Shown here in pieces: positions 42,503 to 53,376 of a stretch of DNA of 64,000 nt; the stretch's first letter is position 1; each line of letters opens with the position of its first letter. Below the pieces are notes generated by a model that saw only the letters and a program-made list of their open reading frames with translations, had not been told where the DNA came from and did not search any database. Origin of the DNA: Chitinophagales bacterium (GTDB lineage Bacteria; Bacteroidota; Bacteroidia; Chitinophagales; Chitinophagaceae); NCBI GenBank assembly GCA_017303835.1, contig JAFLBI010000001.1, forward strand, positions 1,550,001 to 1,614,000, given 5' to 3'. Position numbers and translations under genes: made by a program.

Positions 42503-44746
42503 TTAGAGGTTATTGTTGATGTTTTGTTGCGTACGATCTACTCCCCAACTCAGGAACACACCCAAAAAGAAACTGCGGGGAGCCGGTGGTGTTACAGCTT
42601 CGCGAATGAACTGACCAGCTGCGTCTTTCAAGCGATTGCTATAATTGTAACCGAAGATTTGTTTTTCATTGAACACGTTATTGATACCTGCTACAACTAC
42701 ACCGTTTGATTTGAAGATTTTGGTCAACCAGTTCAAACTGAAATTATTGGTACTGTAGAAAATAGTTCTGTCGCTCAGGAATTGATCTGCTGGTTTATTG
42801 GGGTTCAGGTAAGGTCTGCCCGTACTCCAGTTCCAACTCCAGTTTACACCGAACATTTGTTTCACCCAGAACTTCTTTAATACCACACTACCGCTTTGTG
42901 TTGCTGCGAATGTTGGCTGGGCGCTCATGGGATAATTCAAATACAATCTTCTGGTATCGAGATAAGAGTAGCTGATCCAATAGTCCATACCCTTAATGGT
43001 CTTTCTGTCGCGCCAGAATAGTTCCAATCCTTTGGCAAATCCATTTCCGTTTACACTCACCGCTTCAAGTGCATTGGCGTCTGTGCGTAATAGCTTTGCA
43101 TAATCCTTGTAATACACTTGCGTACGGAAAGTATAATCGCGGGATAAATGTTGATAGGTTAAGATATAATGATCTGCACGCTGGAAATTCAGTTCAGGCG
43201 TCCATGGGCGGAAATACCTACGTTCCGGTGTTTGATAGAAAATACCATAATCGAAGCTGAACTGACTATTGGCATTGAGTTTATACGATAATGATGCTCT
43301 TGGTGCGATATTGGTTTTATTCAACAAATCGCTGCGCTCCATACGTAGTCCGGGACGGAAAGCCAATTCATTCGTGATATAGAGATCAGACTCAGCAAAT
43401 GCTGCAACATAAGTTTCGTTAGTAGTACCACCAAAACGACTGCTGAATACGCGCATTGAATTGCTGTCTGTATGCTTCCACAACTCACCACCAAAACGAA
43501 CAGCGTTAATGGCACCAAATTTTTTCTCCAATACACCTCTCACCTGCCACATGGTATTCGTAACACGGATGTTGAAGTTTTGCGCATCCAGCACAGGAAT
43601 ACCTGTGTTATTGACTACCGCATTCTGCTGATTTTGCAACTGAGAGTTGATGAGGTCATTGTTGAAACTAATGGCAGCAGATGCGTTTAATTTCCATCCC
43701 TTACCTAGTGGCTGACGCCATTGTACATTAGAAAAACTATTGAAGTTGGTCAAGGCAAATGCATTCTTCATGCCTATGCTATCTAAAGAAGGTCTGCGTA
43801 ATGCAAGATCACTGGCGTTATAATAGGTATAGAATTTCAGCATACCACCGCGCTTTGTCTTAATACGGAAATTCGCGTCAATATTGTGAAACACCGGTCT
43901 GCGATAGAAATCTGGCGCCTGTGGCACCACAGCTTGATAGAGTGCCAGATCTGTGTAAGAATAGCTTGCGCCATAACTGGTCTTTTTGTTCTTACCCAAT
44001 TGCTGAAAACCAACACTGGCAAAAAGCGGAGATATACCCACTTGCACTTCACTGCGTTCTGGCAGATCAATACTTTCTAAGCTGAGTACAGCACTCAATG
44101 CTTGTCCGTACAAGGCTGAATAACCACCACTGGTAAACTGTGTACCACTAAACAAGAAGGGAGAAAAACGACCGCGTTGTGCAATACCCGGTACAGAGCT
44201 GAAAAAGAAATTATTCACTACACTACCATCAATGATGATTTTACTTTCTTCGGCACTACCACCACGAATGAATAAACCTTCCTGCTCACCTACTTTTTGT
44301 GCGCCTGGCAGGGTCTGAATGGTAGCAGAAATATCTGCATTGGCACCAGCAGTAGTAGCAATATCCAAAGGACGTAAAACAGTTGATTTTTTCTTATCGC
44401 TTGCTTCAAATGAATTGACTGTAATCACCACTGCTTTTAGTTCACTGATTTCTTCTTTCATGATGAAATCCACCACGATGCTATCCTTCTCTACTACAAT
44501 GGGATATTCCTGTGTTTTATAACCAATGCTCTTAGCGATGAGTACTTGATTGCCTTTTTCAAAAGTTTTGAATCTGAACTTTCCCGTTGAGTCGGTAAGG
44601 CCACCATCGTAAGCGTCTTTGATGGATACTGATGAACCGGCGAGGATTCTTCCCTTGGTGTCTTTCAGACTGCCCATCACTTTCACCTGCGACCAACCCA
44701 ATGTTGCAGCCATCACACCTATACCCAGCAGCAGTAAACGTTTCAT
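42503..44746 (-). CDS. TonB-dependent outer-membrane receptor
   Basis: 747 residues. Signal peptide (1-19), a carboxypeptidase-regulatory-like domain (about 20-100, GSLKDTKGRILAGSSVSIKDA...), plug domain (about 120-230, PGAQKVGEQEGLFIRGGSAEESKIIIDG) and a beta barrel to the end. No SusD-like gene is next to it, so it is not a classical SusCD polysaccharide system; siderophore, cobalamin or peptide uptake are possible. First gene of the long minus-strand run down to 39936. Confidence 0.92.
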   Translation of the reverse strand: MKRLLLLGIGVMAATLGWSQVKVMGSLKDTKGRILAGSSVSIKDAYDGGLTDSTGKFRFKTFEKGNQVLIAKSIGYKTQEYPIVVEKDSIVVDFIMKEEISELKAVVITVNSFEASDKKKSTVLRPLDIATTAGANADISATIQTLPGAQKVGEQEGLFIRGGSAEESKIIIDGSVVNNFFFSSVPGIAQRGRFSPFLFSGTQFTSGGYSALYGQALSAVLSLESIDLPERSEVQVGISPLFASVGFQQLGKNKKTSYGASYSYTDLALYQAVVPQAPDFYRRPVFHNIDANFRIKTKRGGMLKFYTYYNASDLALRRPSLDSIGMKNAFALTNFNSFSNVQWRQPLGKGWKLNASAAISFNNDLINSQLQNQQNAVVNNTGIPVLDAQNFNIRVTNTMWQVRGVLEKKFGAINAVRFGGELWKHTDSNSMRVFSSRFGGTTNETYVAAFAESDLYITNELAFRPGLRMERSDLLNKTNIAPRASLSYKLNANSQFSFDYGIFYQTPERRYFRPWTPELNFQRADHYILTYQHLSRDYTFRTQVYYKDYAKLLRTDANALEAVSVNGNGFAKGLELFWRDRKTIKGMDYWISYSYLDTRRLYLNYPMSAQPTFAATQSGSVVLKKFWVKQMFGVNWSWNWSTGRPYLNPNKPADQFLSDRTIFYSTNNFSLNWLTKIFKSNGVVVAGINNVFNEKQIFGYNYSNRLKDAAGQFIREAVTPPAPRSFFLGVFLSWGVDRTQQNINNNL

Positions 44747-44765
44747 GTTTTGTTTGTTTGCAAGA

Positions 44766-44797
44766 CAAACGTAGATTAGTTTATATTATAAACCAAA
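44766..44797 (-). promoter_or_regulatory. promoter of the TonB-receptor operon
   Basis: Minus strand TTTG (44797-44794), exactly 20 nt, TACGTTTG (44773-44766), 19 nt before the ATG. The best promoter match in the window. Confidence 0.7.
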
Positions 44798-44845
44798 TTA
44801 TTTTTCAGATTACTTTTATGATATTGATTTTCAATAACTTGATTT

Positions 44846-44877
44846 AAAATAAAAAACCCCGACGATACCGTCGGGGC
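44846..44877 (-). terminator. intrinsic terminator of the atp operon
   Basis: Minus strand: CCCCGACG / CGTCGGGG, loop GTAT, then TTTTTTATTTT, about 26 nt after the atpA stop. It shows that the operon ends with atpA. Confidence 0.93.
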
Positions 44878-44902
44878 TATTATTCACTCAGAACTAAGCT
44901 GA

Positions 44903-46480
44903 TTATTTGTACTGTGGCATGATGGATTTAGCCAGATCTGTCATCTTCTTGATATTACCTTCATCCAGGTTACCCTTTTTGAAGTCGGCCAATACATCAG
45001 GCAGTTTGTTTTCCATTTCAGTTAAGAAATGTGCTTCAAACTCCTTCACCTTGCTTACAGCTACTTCGCGCAGCAGACCCTGCGTACCTAAGTAGATGAT
45101 CGCAACCTGCTTTTCAACAGGGAATGGTGTATACTGCGGCTGCTTCAGGATTTCTACGTTACGAGCACCTTTATCCAGTACCAGTTTTGTAGCGGCATCC
45201 AGATCACCACCAAATTTAGAGAAGGCTTCCATTTCGCGGTAGAGGGCCTGATCGAGTTTCAGGGTACCTGCTACTTTCTTCATGGATTTGATCTGTGCGT
45301 TACCACCCACACGGCTTACAGAGATACCTACGTTGATCGCTGGACGGATACCTGCGTTGAACAAGTTACCTTCCAAGAAGATCTGACCATCAGTGATAGA
45401 GATTACGTTGGTAGGGATGTATGCAGATACGTCACCAGCCTGTGTTTCGATGATTGGCAGGGCAGTTAAAGAACCACCACCTTTTACCAGGTGCTTGATA
45501 GACTCTGGTAAGTCGTTCATGTTCTTAGCAACATCATCGTTACCGATCACTTTCGCAGCACGCTCTAACAAACGGCTATGCAAGTAGAATACGTCACCGG
45601 GATATGCTTCACGACCAGGAGGACGACGCAGCAACAATGATACTTCACGGTAAGCTACGGCCTGCTTAGACAGATCATCATAGATGATCAATGCAGGACG
45701 TCCAGTATCGCGGAAGAATTCACCAATCGCAGCACCGGCAAATGGCGCGTAGAACTGCTGAGGAGCAGGGTCAGCGGCAGAAGCTGCTACGATAGTGGTG
45801 TATTGCATGGCACCATTGTCTTCCAGGGTCTTCATCACACCGGCGATGGTAGATGCTTTCTGGCCAATGGCAACATAAATACAGTATACTGGTTTACCAG
45901 CGTCAAAGAATTCTTTCTGGTTAATGATGGTATCAATACAGATGGCAGTTTTACCAGTCTGACGGTCGCCGATTACCAGCTCACGCTGACCACGACCGAT
46001 GGGAATCATGGCATCGATGGCCTTGATACCAGTCTGCAGTGGTTCCTTAACTGGTTCGCGGTAGATAACACCAGGGGCTTTACGCTCCAGTGGCATTTCA
46101 TAGAGTTCGCCAGTGATAGGACCTTTACCATCGATGGGTTCACCGAGGGTATTGATCACACGACCAACCAGACCTTCCCCTACTTTGATAGAAGCGATCT
46201 GACCAGTACGACGTGCTTTATCACCTTCTTTGATCTCGGTAGACTCACCCATCAATACCACACCCACGTTGTCTTCTTCGAGGTTCAAAGCGATGGCTTT
46301 AACGCCATTCTCAAACTCAACCAGTTCACCGGCCTTTACATTGTTCAGACCGTAAACACGGGCGATACCGTCGCCCACCTGCAGCACCGTACCCACTTCC
46401 TCTAATTCAGCAGCAACATTGTAGTTGCTTAACTGCTGACGCAGTATCGCTGAAATTTCATCTGGTTTGATTTCCACCAT
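44903..46480 (-). CDS. atpA: F1Fo ATP synthase subunit alpha
   Basis: 525 residues. Walker [14 protein letters not shown] at 171-183, [23 protein letters not shown]-terminal barrel landmarks in part, and the alpha-specific SxxRPxG-type stretch ([25 protein letters not shown], in part). Non-catalytic nucleotide-binding subunit of the F1 hexamer at the inner membrane. The C-terminus carries [17 protein letters not shown]. Last gene of the operon. Confidence 0.98.
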   Translation of the reverse strand: MVEIKPDEISAILRQQLSNYNVAAELEEVGTVLQVGDGIARVYGLNNVKAGELVEFENGVKAIALNLEEDNVGVVLMGESTEIKEGDKARRTGQIASIKVGEGLVGRVINTLGEPIDGKGPITGELYEMPLERKAPGVIYREPVKEPLQTGIKAIDAMIPIGRGQRELVIGDRQTGKTAICIDTIINQKEFFDAGKPVYCIYVAIGQKASTIAGVMKTLEDNGAMQYTTIVAASAADPAPQQFYAPFAGAAIGEFFRDTGRPALIIYDDLSKQAVAYREVSLLLRRPPGREAYPGDVFYLHSRLLERAAKVIGNDDVAKNMNDLPESIKHLVKGGGSLTALPIIETQAGDVSAYIPTNVISITDGQIFLEGNLFNAGIRPAINVGISVSRVGGNAQIKSMKKVAGTLKLDQALYREMEAFSKFGGDLDAATKLVLDKGARNVEILKQPQYTPFPVEKQVAIIYLGTQGLLREVAVSKVKEFEAHFLTEMENKLPDVLADFKKGNLDEGNIKKMTDLAKSIMPQYK

Positions 46481-46504
46481 ATTGCAAAATTTGAAGTTGT
46501 TAGA

Positions 46505-47077
46505 TTATCTGATGTTAGACACGAAAATGTTTTTCGTGAATTGTTTTTTGATATCGCGAAGGTCGCGCTGAATACTCAGGTCAACCACATTGTTATTGAA
46601 TTCAAGTACAAAACCACCAATCAGCTCTTCATCCACTGCTGCTTCCAACTGGATCTTATCGAAACCACCATTACTTTCCTTCTTCAGGCGGTTGATGATT
46701 TCTTCCTGTGCGGATGCATCTACAGGTGTAGCCGTAGTAATCTTCACTTTACGGATACCCTTGATGGCATTGTATTGGTCCTCGAAAGCTTCAATAATAT
46801 CTGGCAGGTTGGCTTCTCTGCTTTTGTTCAGCAACAATCTGCTGAAAGCACTAGTCAGTTCACTCTTCACACCATTCTTAAACACTTCGCCGAGAATGGC
46901 CGTTTTCTGGTCTGCACGAATTACCGGGCTGCGCAGTACGCTCACAAACTCACGGCTTGCTTTGCATACAGCCCGCAGATATTGCATATCGCTATTCACC
47001 TGCTCCAGCTCGTTTTTTTCAACGGCCAGGTCAATCAGGCTTTTGGCGTATCGTGCTGCTAAACGTGGGTTCTGCAT
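46505..47077 (-). CDS. atpH: F1Fo ATP synthase subunit delta
   Basis: 190 residues. N-terminal six-helix OSCP domain (NPRLAARYAKSLIDLAVEKNELEQV, in part) and the C-terminal conserved block KESNGGFDKIQLEAAVDEELIGGFVLEFNN, in part, with the GG-F signature. Forms the peripheral stalk cap joining F1 to subunit b. Between atpF and atpA. Confidence 0.95.
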   Translation of the reverse strand: MQNPRLAARYAKSLIDLAVEKNELEQVNSDMQYLRAVCKASREFVSVLRSPVIRADQKTAILGEVFKNGVKSELTSAFSRLLLNKSREANLPDIIEAFEDQYNAIKGIRKVKITTATPVDASAQEEIINRLKKESNGGFDKIQLEAAVDEELIGGFVLEFNNNVVDLSIQRDLRDIKKQFTKNIFVSNIR

Positions 47078-47100
47078 AATTACTCTGGTTCAGTTAGGTC

Positions 47101-47595
47101 TTAGTTCAGCTTTACTTCTTCAGCCAGTTTCTTGATATACACTTCCTGTGCTGATTTATCAGCCAGTTCTTTGCGCAGTACTTTTTCTGCTACTTCAATG
47201 ACCAGGCTACCTACCTGATTCTTCACATCAGTAAGCGCAGCGTTTTTCTGCTGTGTGATGGCCACTTGCGCATCTGCAACGATACGGTCATATTCGTTCT
47301 TTGCTTTTTCCTTGGCTTCACTCACCATTTTATCAGCTTGCTCTTTTGCTTCCTTGATCATGCGTGCACGCTCTTCACGCGCCTGCTGCAACAACACTTC
47401 ATTTTCATTCTTCAACTGTGCCATTTCAGCCTTGGCCTTATCAGCACTGGCAATTGCATCAGCAATACCTGTTTCACGCTCTTGCAAGCTTTTCAGGATT
47501 GGCTTCCATGCAAAAGCTTTCAGGATGAAGAACACCACGATGAAAGCGATAAAGTTCCAAACCAATAAACCTAAACCCGGTTGTAATAATTCCAT
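47101..47595 (-). CDS. atpF: F1Fo ATP synthase subunit b
   Basis: 164 residues. One N-terminal membrane helix (about 8-27, LGLLVWNFIAFIVVFFILKAF) then a long charged coiled coil rich in Ala, Glu and Lys to the end. Dimer forms the peripheral stalk. Confidence 0.96.
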   Translation of the reverse strand: MELLQPGLGLLVWNFIAFIVVFFILKAFAWKPILKSLQERETGIADAIASADKAKAEMAQLKNENEVLLQQAREERARMIKEAKEQADKMVSEAKEKAKNEYDRIVADAQVAITQQKNAALTDVKNQVGSLVIEVAEKVLRKELADKSAQEVYIKKLAEEVKLN

Positions 47596-47672
47596 GATAT
47601 ATCAGTTTCTGATGTTTGAGATAAATACTGCATCCTTTGCCCTGTGCATTGGATGCAGTAATGTGTTGGGCA

Positions 47673-47942
<270 letters not shown>

Positions 47943-47946
47943 CTAA

Positions 47947-49050
47947 TTAATGGTGCCCATGCTCATCATGGTGATCGCCATGTTCAAATGCCTGACTGAT
48001 AAACACCGCCGTTAAGTTGGTGAAGATGTAAGCCTGGATGAATGCAACCAGTACTTCGATCAGGTAGATAAACACTGCCAACGCAATGAAGATTGGTGAA
48101 GAGCCAAAGCCCAACGCCGCATTCATTGCACCAAAGATGAATATGAGGATGATGAAACTTAAAATGATCACGTGACCTGCAACCATGTTCGCAAAAAGAC
48201 GAATCATCAAGGCAAAAGGCTTGGTGATGATACCCATCAATTCAACAGGCAACATCAACAATTTCACAGGTACAGGTACACCGGGGAACCAGAAGATATG
48301 GCCCCAGAAATGCTTATTGGTACTGAAGATGATCACTACGAAAGAGATCAGGGCCAATACACCAGTTAAAGCAATATTACCAGTTACGTTGGCTGATCCG
48401 GGAATCAAACCAAACAAGTTATTGATCAGAATAAAGAAGAAAACAGTGAGCAAGTAAGGCATGTATTTTTCATACTTATGACCCAGGTTAGTCTTACCAA
48501 CATCATCACGTACAAACAGAATCACTGGCTCAACCATATTCTGGAAGCCACTTGGGGCCTGCTTACCACCCTGTGCTTTATACTTGCCGGCAACCTTTGT
48601 CATCAACACCACCAGAATAACCAGTGCCAGAATCATCTGTACCACGTTACGCGTCATAGAGAAATCGTACACATGAACAGAAGTATCGGGTGTGCCGTCT
48701 TCTTTTACAGCTACAATATGACCATGTTCCAGTTTGTAGCCATTGTGGGCTTCATGACCATGATGAAAAGCAGAAGACATGAATACAGATAAACCACGCT
48801 CAGGTGAATAGAGAATCACAGGCAAGGGAATGGTTGCGTGAAAATCACCCATTGTAAAGAAGTGAAACTCATGGCCATCGGTGATGTGCTCCATGATCAC
48901 CTCGCTTGGGTTAATGGCTTTAGGAGCACCAGCTTCATGTGCACCGGTTTCATGACCGGGTGCATCAGACGCCAATGCAGGCATAGAAATTGTCAATAAA
49001 AAAAGGCCGAAAGCCGCTACCAGCAAAGATTTCACATGTTTCAGCACCAT
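47947..49050 (-). CDS. atpB: F1Fo ATP synthase subunit a
   Basis: 367 residues, long for subunit a. Signal-like N-terminus (1-27) and about 100 residues of extra periplasmic sequence, as is usual in Bacteroidota. Membrane part includes the essential arginine in ALMIRLFANMVAGHVI. The tail is histidine-rich (HGDHHDEHGHH). First gene of the operon; its -7 box ends about 20 nt upstream. No atpI-like gene precedes it. Confidence 0.96.
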   Translation of the reverse strand: MVLKHVKSLLVAAFGLFLLTISMPALASDAPGHETGAHEAGAPKAINPSEVIMEHITDGHEFHFFTMGDFHATIPLPVILYSPERGLSVFMSSAFHHGHEAHNGYKLEHGHIVAVKEDGTPDTSVHVYDFSMTRNVVQMILALVILVVLMTKVAGKYKAQGGKQAPSGFQNMVEPVILFVRDDVGKTNLGHKYEKYMPYLLTVFFFILINNLFGLIPGSANVTGNIALTGVLALISFVVIIFSTNKHFWGHIFWFPGVPVPVKLLMLPVELMGIITKPFALMIRLFANMVAGHVIILSFIILIFIFGAMNAALGFGSSPIFIALAVFIYLIEVLVAFIQAYIFTNLTAVFISQAFEHGDHHDEHGHH

Positions 49051-49070
49051 AGCCGTTCCGAAATTTGGCG

Positions 49071-49078
49071 CAAAGATA
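49071..49078 (-). promoter_or_regulatory. -7 box of the atp operon
   Basis: Minus strand TATCTTTG, exact consensus, 20 nt before the atpB ATG. No -33 TTTG at the usual spacing. Confidence 0.45.
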
Positions 49079-49166
49079 GGGGTATGGGGGTGAAAAGGCA
49101 GCTTTTAAGAATTGGATTTTGGAAGAAATTTTGCCCCAGACGTGCAGCCCAATACAGACACGGTTA

Positions 49167-50996
49167 TCAGGATAAAGCGGCTTTTTTCGCAAACTGCATT
49201 TCGTGCAAACGGGCATAGAATCCGCCCTTGGCCAACAACTCATCATGTGTACCTATTTCCTTCAGTTCGCCTTTGTCTAACACAATGATTCTGTTCGCTT
49301 TGCGAATGGTAGATAATCTATGGGCAATGATGATGGAAGTTCTGCCCTTGATTAAAGTATCTGTTGCCTGTTGAATGAGCTGCTCACTTTCTGTATCGAT
49401 AGAGGAAGTAGCTTCATCCAGAATCAGGACTGAAGGATTGTAGAGCAAGGCCCGTACAAAAGAAATCAGCTGGCGCTGCCCCAGACTCAGGGTACTGCCT
49501 CTTTCCATCACATGGTAATCGTAGCCGCCCGGCAATTGCATGATGAAATCGTGCATATCAATCATTCTGGCAGCAGCTTCCACTTGTTCGCGACTGATAT
49601 CGGGGTTACGTAAGGTGATATTATCTAATATAGACCCGGAGAAAAGGAATACATCCTGCAGTACTACTCCAAACTGACTGCGTAATACATCCAACTGGTA
49701 AGATTCGATGGGTGTATCATCCAAGCGAATCTGTCCTTTCTGAATCGTATAAAGCCTGTTCAATAAGCTGATAATCGAAGTTTTGCCGCTACCCGTATGC
49801 CCTACTAAGGCGATGGTTTCTCCCGGATTGGCCTCAAAGCTGATGTCTTTTAATACATACTGCTCATCGGTGTAAGCAAACCAAACATGATCAAAACTTA
49901 TTTTCCCTTTAATATTTGTTGGCGCATGTGTACCCTCGTCTGCAGTGATATCTTCATTCTCCAACACTTTCACTACCCGCTCTGCAGCTACCATACCCAT
50001 TTGCAACACATTGAATTTATCGGCAATCACGCGTAGCGGCCGGAATATCTGGTTCATGTACAAAATGAAAGCCACCAATTTACCGGAGAAATCAATTTCT
50101 TGTCCGCTTACCCCAACTGCCTGATTGGCCACCCACCAAACAATGAGACCGGTACTTACCGCCAAGACCACTTCCACAATAGGGAAGAAAACTGAGTAAG
50201 CGAAAATGGCGTGGATATTGGCATTGCGGTGCTCAGCATTGATTTTTTTGAACTTGCGAAACTCCCTTTCTTCTGCAGCAAATGCCTGTACAATCTGCAT
50301 ACCTGTAATATGCTCCTGTACAAATGCATTTAAAGCAGCCACTGCATTGCGCACGCGAATAAAACTCTTATTGACACTTTCTTTAAAATAGTAAGTGGCA
50401 ATGATCATGAAAGGAAAAGGAATCAGGGCAATCAGGGTCAACTTCCAATCAATCCACAACATGGTGCCCAGTGTGATGATGATGGTGAGCAGATCCGCAA
50501 GAATGGGAATCAATCCATCAGAAAAAATATCATTGATGCTTTCAATATCATTAATGGTTCTGGTAGTGAGCGTACCTATGGGTGTTTTATCGAACTGACT
50601 CAGGTTAAGCGAGAGAATTTTCTTATAGACCGCATTGCGCATATCGCGCACCACATGTTGCCCCAACCAGGCTGTGGTAAAGGTGAAAGCAAATCTTACT
50701 GTGGTTTCTACGAAAATGAAACAAACCTGAAAGATGGTTACTGCAATAATGAAACGGGTAGCATCGGCCCAAACAGCATCTTCAAACAACCAACGTAACC
50801 AAACTGGTACCTGAACAGCTTTCGCTGTAGCTTTATCAATGGTGAGCTGAATGAGGTAAGGGCGAATGGGTGCAAAAACAGCCATCAGTATCGCCAGCAG
50901 AATGCTGGCCCCAAATTGCAGGCGGTATGGTCTTGCAAATCGAAAGACTTCTTTCAACAATCCGGTATCAAATCCTTTCTTTGGGGCTGCGGGCAT
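49167..50996 (-). CDS. ABC half-transporter, permease-ATPase fusion (MsbA/lipid or drug exporter type)
   Basis: 609 residues from the ATG at 50996; an upstream ATG at 51026 is in frame but a -7 box lies between them. Type I exporter membrane domain (about 20-320, six helices) and ATPase domain (about 355-600): Walker A GHTGSGKTSI, Q-loop, signature LSLGQRQLISF (the first Ser-Gly is replaced by Leu-Gly in LSLGQ, an uncommon but known variant), Walker B VLILDEATSSID, switch H in IAHRLST. Works as a dimer; lipid, lipopolysaccharide or drug export are all possible. Divergent from the RelA/SpoT gene. Confidence 0.92.
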   Translation of the reverse strand: MPAAPKKGFDTGLLKEVFRFARPYRLQFGASILLAILMAVFAPIRPYLIQLTIDKATAKAVQVPVWLRWLFEDAVWADATRFIIAVTIFQVCFIFVETTVRFAFTFTTAWLGQHVVRDMRNAVYKKILSLNLSQFDKTPIGTLTTRTINDIESINDIFSDGLIPILADLLTIIITLGTMLWIDWKLTLIALIPFPFMIIATYYFKESVNKSFIRVRNAVAALNAFVQEHITGMQIVQAFAAEEREFRKFKKINAEHRNANIHAIFAYSVFFPIVEVVLAVSTGLIVWWVANQAVGVSGQEIDFSGKLVAFILYMNQIFRPLRVIADKFNVLQMGMVAAERVVKVLENEDITADEGTHAPTNIKGKISFDHVWFAYTDEQYVLKDISFEANPGETIALVGHTGSGKTSIISLLNRLYTIQKGQIRLDDTPIESYQLDVLRSQFGVVLQDVFLFSGSILDNITLRNPDISREQVEAAARMIDMHDFIMQLPGGYDYHVMERGSTLSLGQRQLISFVRALLYNPSVLILDEATSSIDTESEQLIQQATDTLIKGRTSIIIAHRLSTIRKANRIIVLDKGELKEIGTHDELLAKGGFYARLHEMQFAKKAALS

Positions 50997-51002
50997 GGTG
51001 CG

Positions 51003-51010
51003 CAAAAATA
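51003..51010 (-). promoter_or_regulatory. -7 box of the ABC half-transporter gene
   Basis: Minus strand TATTTTTG ends 6 nt before the ATG at 50996; predicted start of transcription falls on or next to the start codon. Confidence 0.4.
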
Positions 51011-51087
51011 GCTGAATTGCACGCATGCGAAAAGCCGCTGGTACAATTCAACCAAATCAAGGCTTCATTCCTTATATTAGCAGACCT

Positions 51088-53343
51088 ATGATGCAGCAAC
51101 CAGATTTTGTGCAGGAAGCTCCTAAACAGAAATATAATTTAACCGAAGAGCAGGAAAAACGAGAGATTCTCCGGCAGTACCGCGCTTTGCTCAGAAGTCT
51201 GCGACCCAAACTCAAGAAAGGTGATAAGGAATTGTTGCGCCAGTCGTTTGAAATGGCTGCTGATGCGCATAAAACCATGCGCAGAAAAAGTGGCGAGCCC
51301 TATATCCTTCACCCCATTGCTGTAGCGATGATTTGTGTGGAAGAAATTGGACTGGGTGTGCGTAGTACCATTTGCTCATTACTACACGATACCGTAGAAG
51401 ATACCGATGTTACTTTAGAAGATATTGAGCGAGAATTTGGTAGTGAGATTGCGCGCATTGTTGACGGATTGACCAAGATTGCTAATGTCATTGATACCAA
51501 CTCATCGCAACAGGCAGAGAACTTCAAGAAGATTCTGTTAACACTTACAGATGATCCGAGAGTTATTCTCATCAAGCTGGCCGATCGCTTGCACAACATG
51601 CGTACACTCGACAGCATGAAGCGGGAAAAACAATTGAAGATTGCCTCTGAAACGGTTTGGGTGTATGCACCACTTGCACACCGCATGGGCTTGTACAATA
51701 TCAAGACAGAAATGGAAGATCTGGCCATGAAATACATGGAGCCGGAAGCATACAAAGAAATTGCCCGTAAACTTTCTGAAACCAAACGCGAAAGAACCAG
51801 GTACATCAATGAATTCATTCGCCCAATTAAGGAAAAGCTGAATGCAGCTGGTTTCTCTTATGAAATTTATGGCCGACCAAAAAGCATCCACTCCATCTGG
51901 AACAAGATCAAGAAAAAAGGGGTGGCTTTTGAAGAAGTGTATGATCTCTTTGCCATTCGTGTGATTTTAAATTCAGCGCAGGAAAAAGAAAAAGAGGAAT
52001 GCTGGAAAGTGTATTCCATGATTACTGATGAATACCTACCCTCTCCTGAACGCTTGCGCGACTGGCTGAGTAATCCTAAGAGCAATGGTTATGAAGCCTT
52101 GCACACCACCGTGATGGGCCCACAGGGTAAATGGGTGGAAGTACAGATTCGCTCAAAAAGAATGAATGAGATTGCAGAGAAGGGTCTTGCAGCACACTTT
52201 AAATATAAGGAAGGCAACAACGAGGAAGATCGCTTCGATAAATGGTTCATGCAGATTCGGGAAGTACTAAGCACAGATACGGATAGTGTAGATTTTCTGC
52301 AGGACTTCAAAACATCTTTTCTTGCTGAAGAAATTTATGTGTACACACCCAAGGGCGATGTGAAAATGTTACCTGTTGGTAGTACTGCACTGGATTTTGC
52401 TTTTTCTATTCACTCTGCCGTAGGTTGCAAATGTATTGGCGCAAAAGTGCACCACAAGCTGGTGCCTATTAGTCACAAATTGCGCAGTGGCGATCAGGTG
52501 GAAATTATCACCAGCAACAAACAAAAGCCCAGCGAAGATTGGCTGAATATTGTTGTTACCGCGAAAGCGAAAGCCAAGATTAAGGATGCTTTACGCGAAG
52601 AAAAAAGAAAAGTAGCAGAGGACGGAAAGTATACTTTACAGCGAAAGCTGGAATCAGCAGGTGCAGCGTTCAATCAGCACAATATTGATGAACTCGTTCA
52701 CTTCTATAAGCTGCCTTCACAATTGGATTTGTTCTATGAAGTAGCTGTGAAGAAAATTGAATTGAAAGAGTTGAAGGATTTCCATGTGATTGGCGACAGG
52801 CTGGAAATTCCCAAACCCAAACCGATTATTCAGGAACCACATCATGAGCCTGCACAAAAAGCTGGTGGTAAAAAAGATTCTGAACTCATCATTTTCGGCG
52901 AAAGCAGTGATAAAATCATGTATTCACTGGCCAAATGCTGTAACCCCATTCCGGGTGATGATGTGTTTGGTTTTGTGAGCAGTGGTAAAGGTTTGATCAT
53001 CCATAGAACCAATTGCCCCAATGCGGCACAACTATTGGCCAATTATGGTCACAGGGTAGTGAAAACCAAATGGGCGAAGAACAAAGAAATCTCCTTCCTT
53101 ACAGGACTCAAGATTATTGGCCTGGATGATGTGGGTGTTGTACATAAAATCACCAACGTCATCAGTGGTGAACTGAGAATCAACATTGCCGGTTTAACCA
53201 TTGAATCCAGAGAGGGTATTTTTGAGGGCACCATTAAAGTGTTTGTGCATGATAAAGAGGAGCTGGAAGAACTGGTGCAAAGACTCAAATCACTGGATGG
53301 TATTCAGACCGTTGACCGCTTTGATACAGACCAGCCTAAATAG
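51088..53343 (+). CDS. RelA/SpoT-family (p)ppGpp synthetase/hydrolase
   Basis: 751 residues from the ATG at 51088 (an earlier in-frame ATG at 51025 overlaps the divergent gene's alternative start and is less likely). Domains in order: HD hydrolase (about 50-200) with H100-D101 in CSLLHDTVEDTD; synthetase (about 250-370) with YGRPKSIHSIWNKI and SNGYEALHTTVMGPQG; TGS (about 405-465) with VYTPKGDVKMLPVGSTALDFAF; zinc-finger-like/helical middle with KCCNPIPGDDVFGF; ACT at the end. The intact HD motif indicates hydrolase activity, so it is a long bifunctional RSH enzyme of the stringent response. Confidence 0.96.
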   Translation: MMQQPDFVQEAPKQKYNLTEEQEKREILRQYRALLRSLRPKLKKGDKELLRQSFEMAADAHKTMRRKSGEPYILHPIAVAMICVEEIGLGVRSTICSLLHDTVEDTDVTLEDIEREFGSEIARIVDGLTKIANVIDTNSSQQAENFKKILLTLTDDPRVILIKLADRLHNMRTLDSMKREKQLKIASETVWVYAPLAHRMGLYNIKTEMEDLAMKYMEPEAYKEIARKLSETKRERTRYINEFIRPIKEKLNAAGFSYEIYGRPKSIHSIWNKIKKKGVAFEEVYDLFAIRVILNSAQEKEKEECWKVYSMITDEYLPSPERLRDWLSNPKSNGYEALHTTVMGPQGKWVEVQIRSKRMNEIAEKGLAAHFKYKEGNNEEDRFDKWFMQIREVLSTDTDSVDFLQDFKTSFLAEEIYVYTPKGDVKMLPVGSTALDFAFSIHSAVGCKCIGAKVHHKLVPISHKLRSGDQVEIITSNKQKPSEDWLNIVVTAKAKAKIKDALREEKRKVAEDGKYTLQRKLESAGAAFNQHNIDELVHFYKLPSQLDLFYEVAVKKIELKELKDFHVIGDRLEIPKPKPIIQEPHHEPAQKAGGKKDSELIIFGESSDKIMYSLAKCCNPIPGDDVFGFVSSGKGLIIHRTNCPNAAQLLANYGHRVVKTKWAKNKEISFLTGLKIIGLDDVGVVHKITNVISGELRINIAGLTIESREGIFEGTIKVFVHDKEELEELVQRLKSLDGIQTVDRFDTDQPK

Positions 53344-53376
53344 CCATACAAAAGATTCCCGGATTTGACAAGAAAG

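Noticed and set aside
45803..46405. 200-codon plus-strand open frame opposite atpA
   Set aside because: Antisense to a highly conserved gene; composition follows the complement of atpA codons.
46541..47135. Long plus-strand open frames opposite atpH (173 and 181 codons)
   Set aside because: Both are antisense shadows of a clearly real subunit gene and their translations have no family features.
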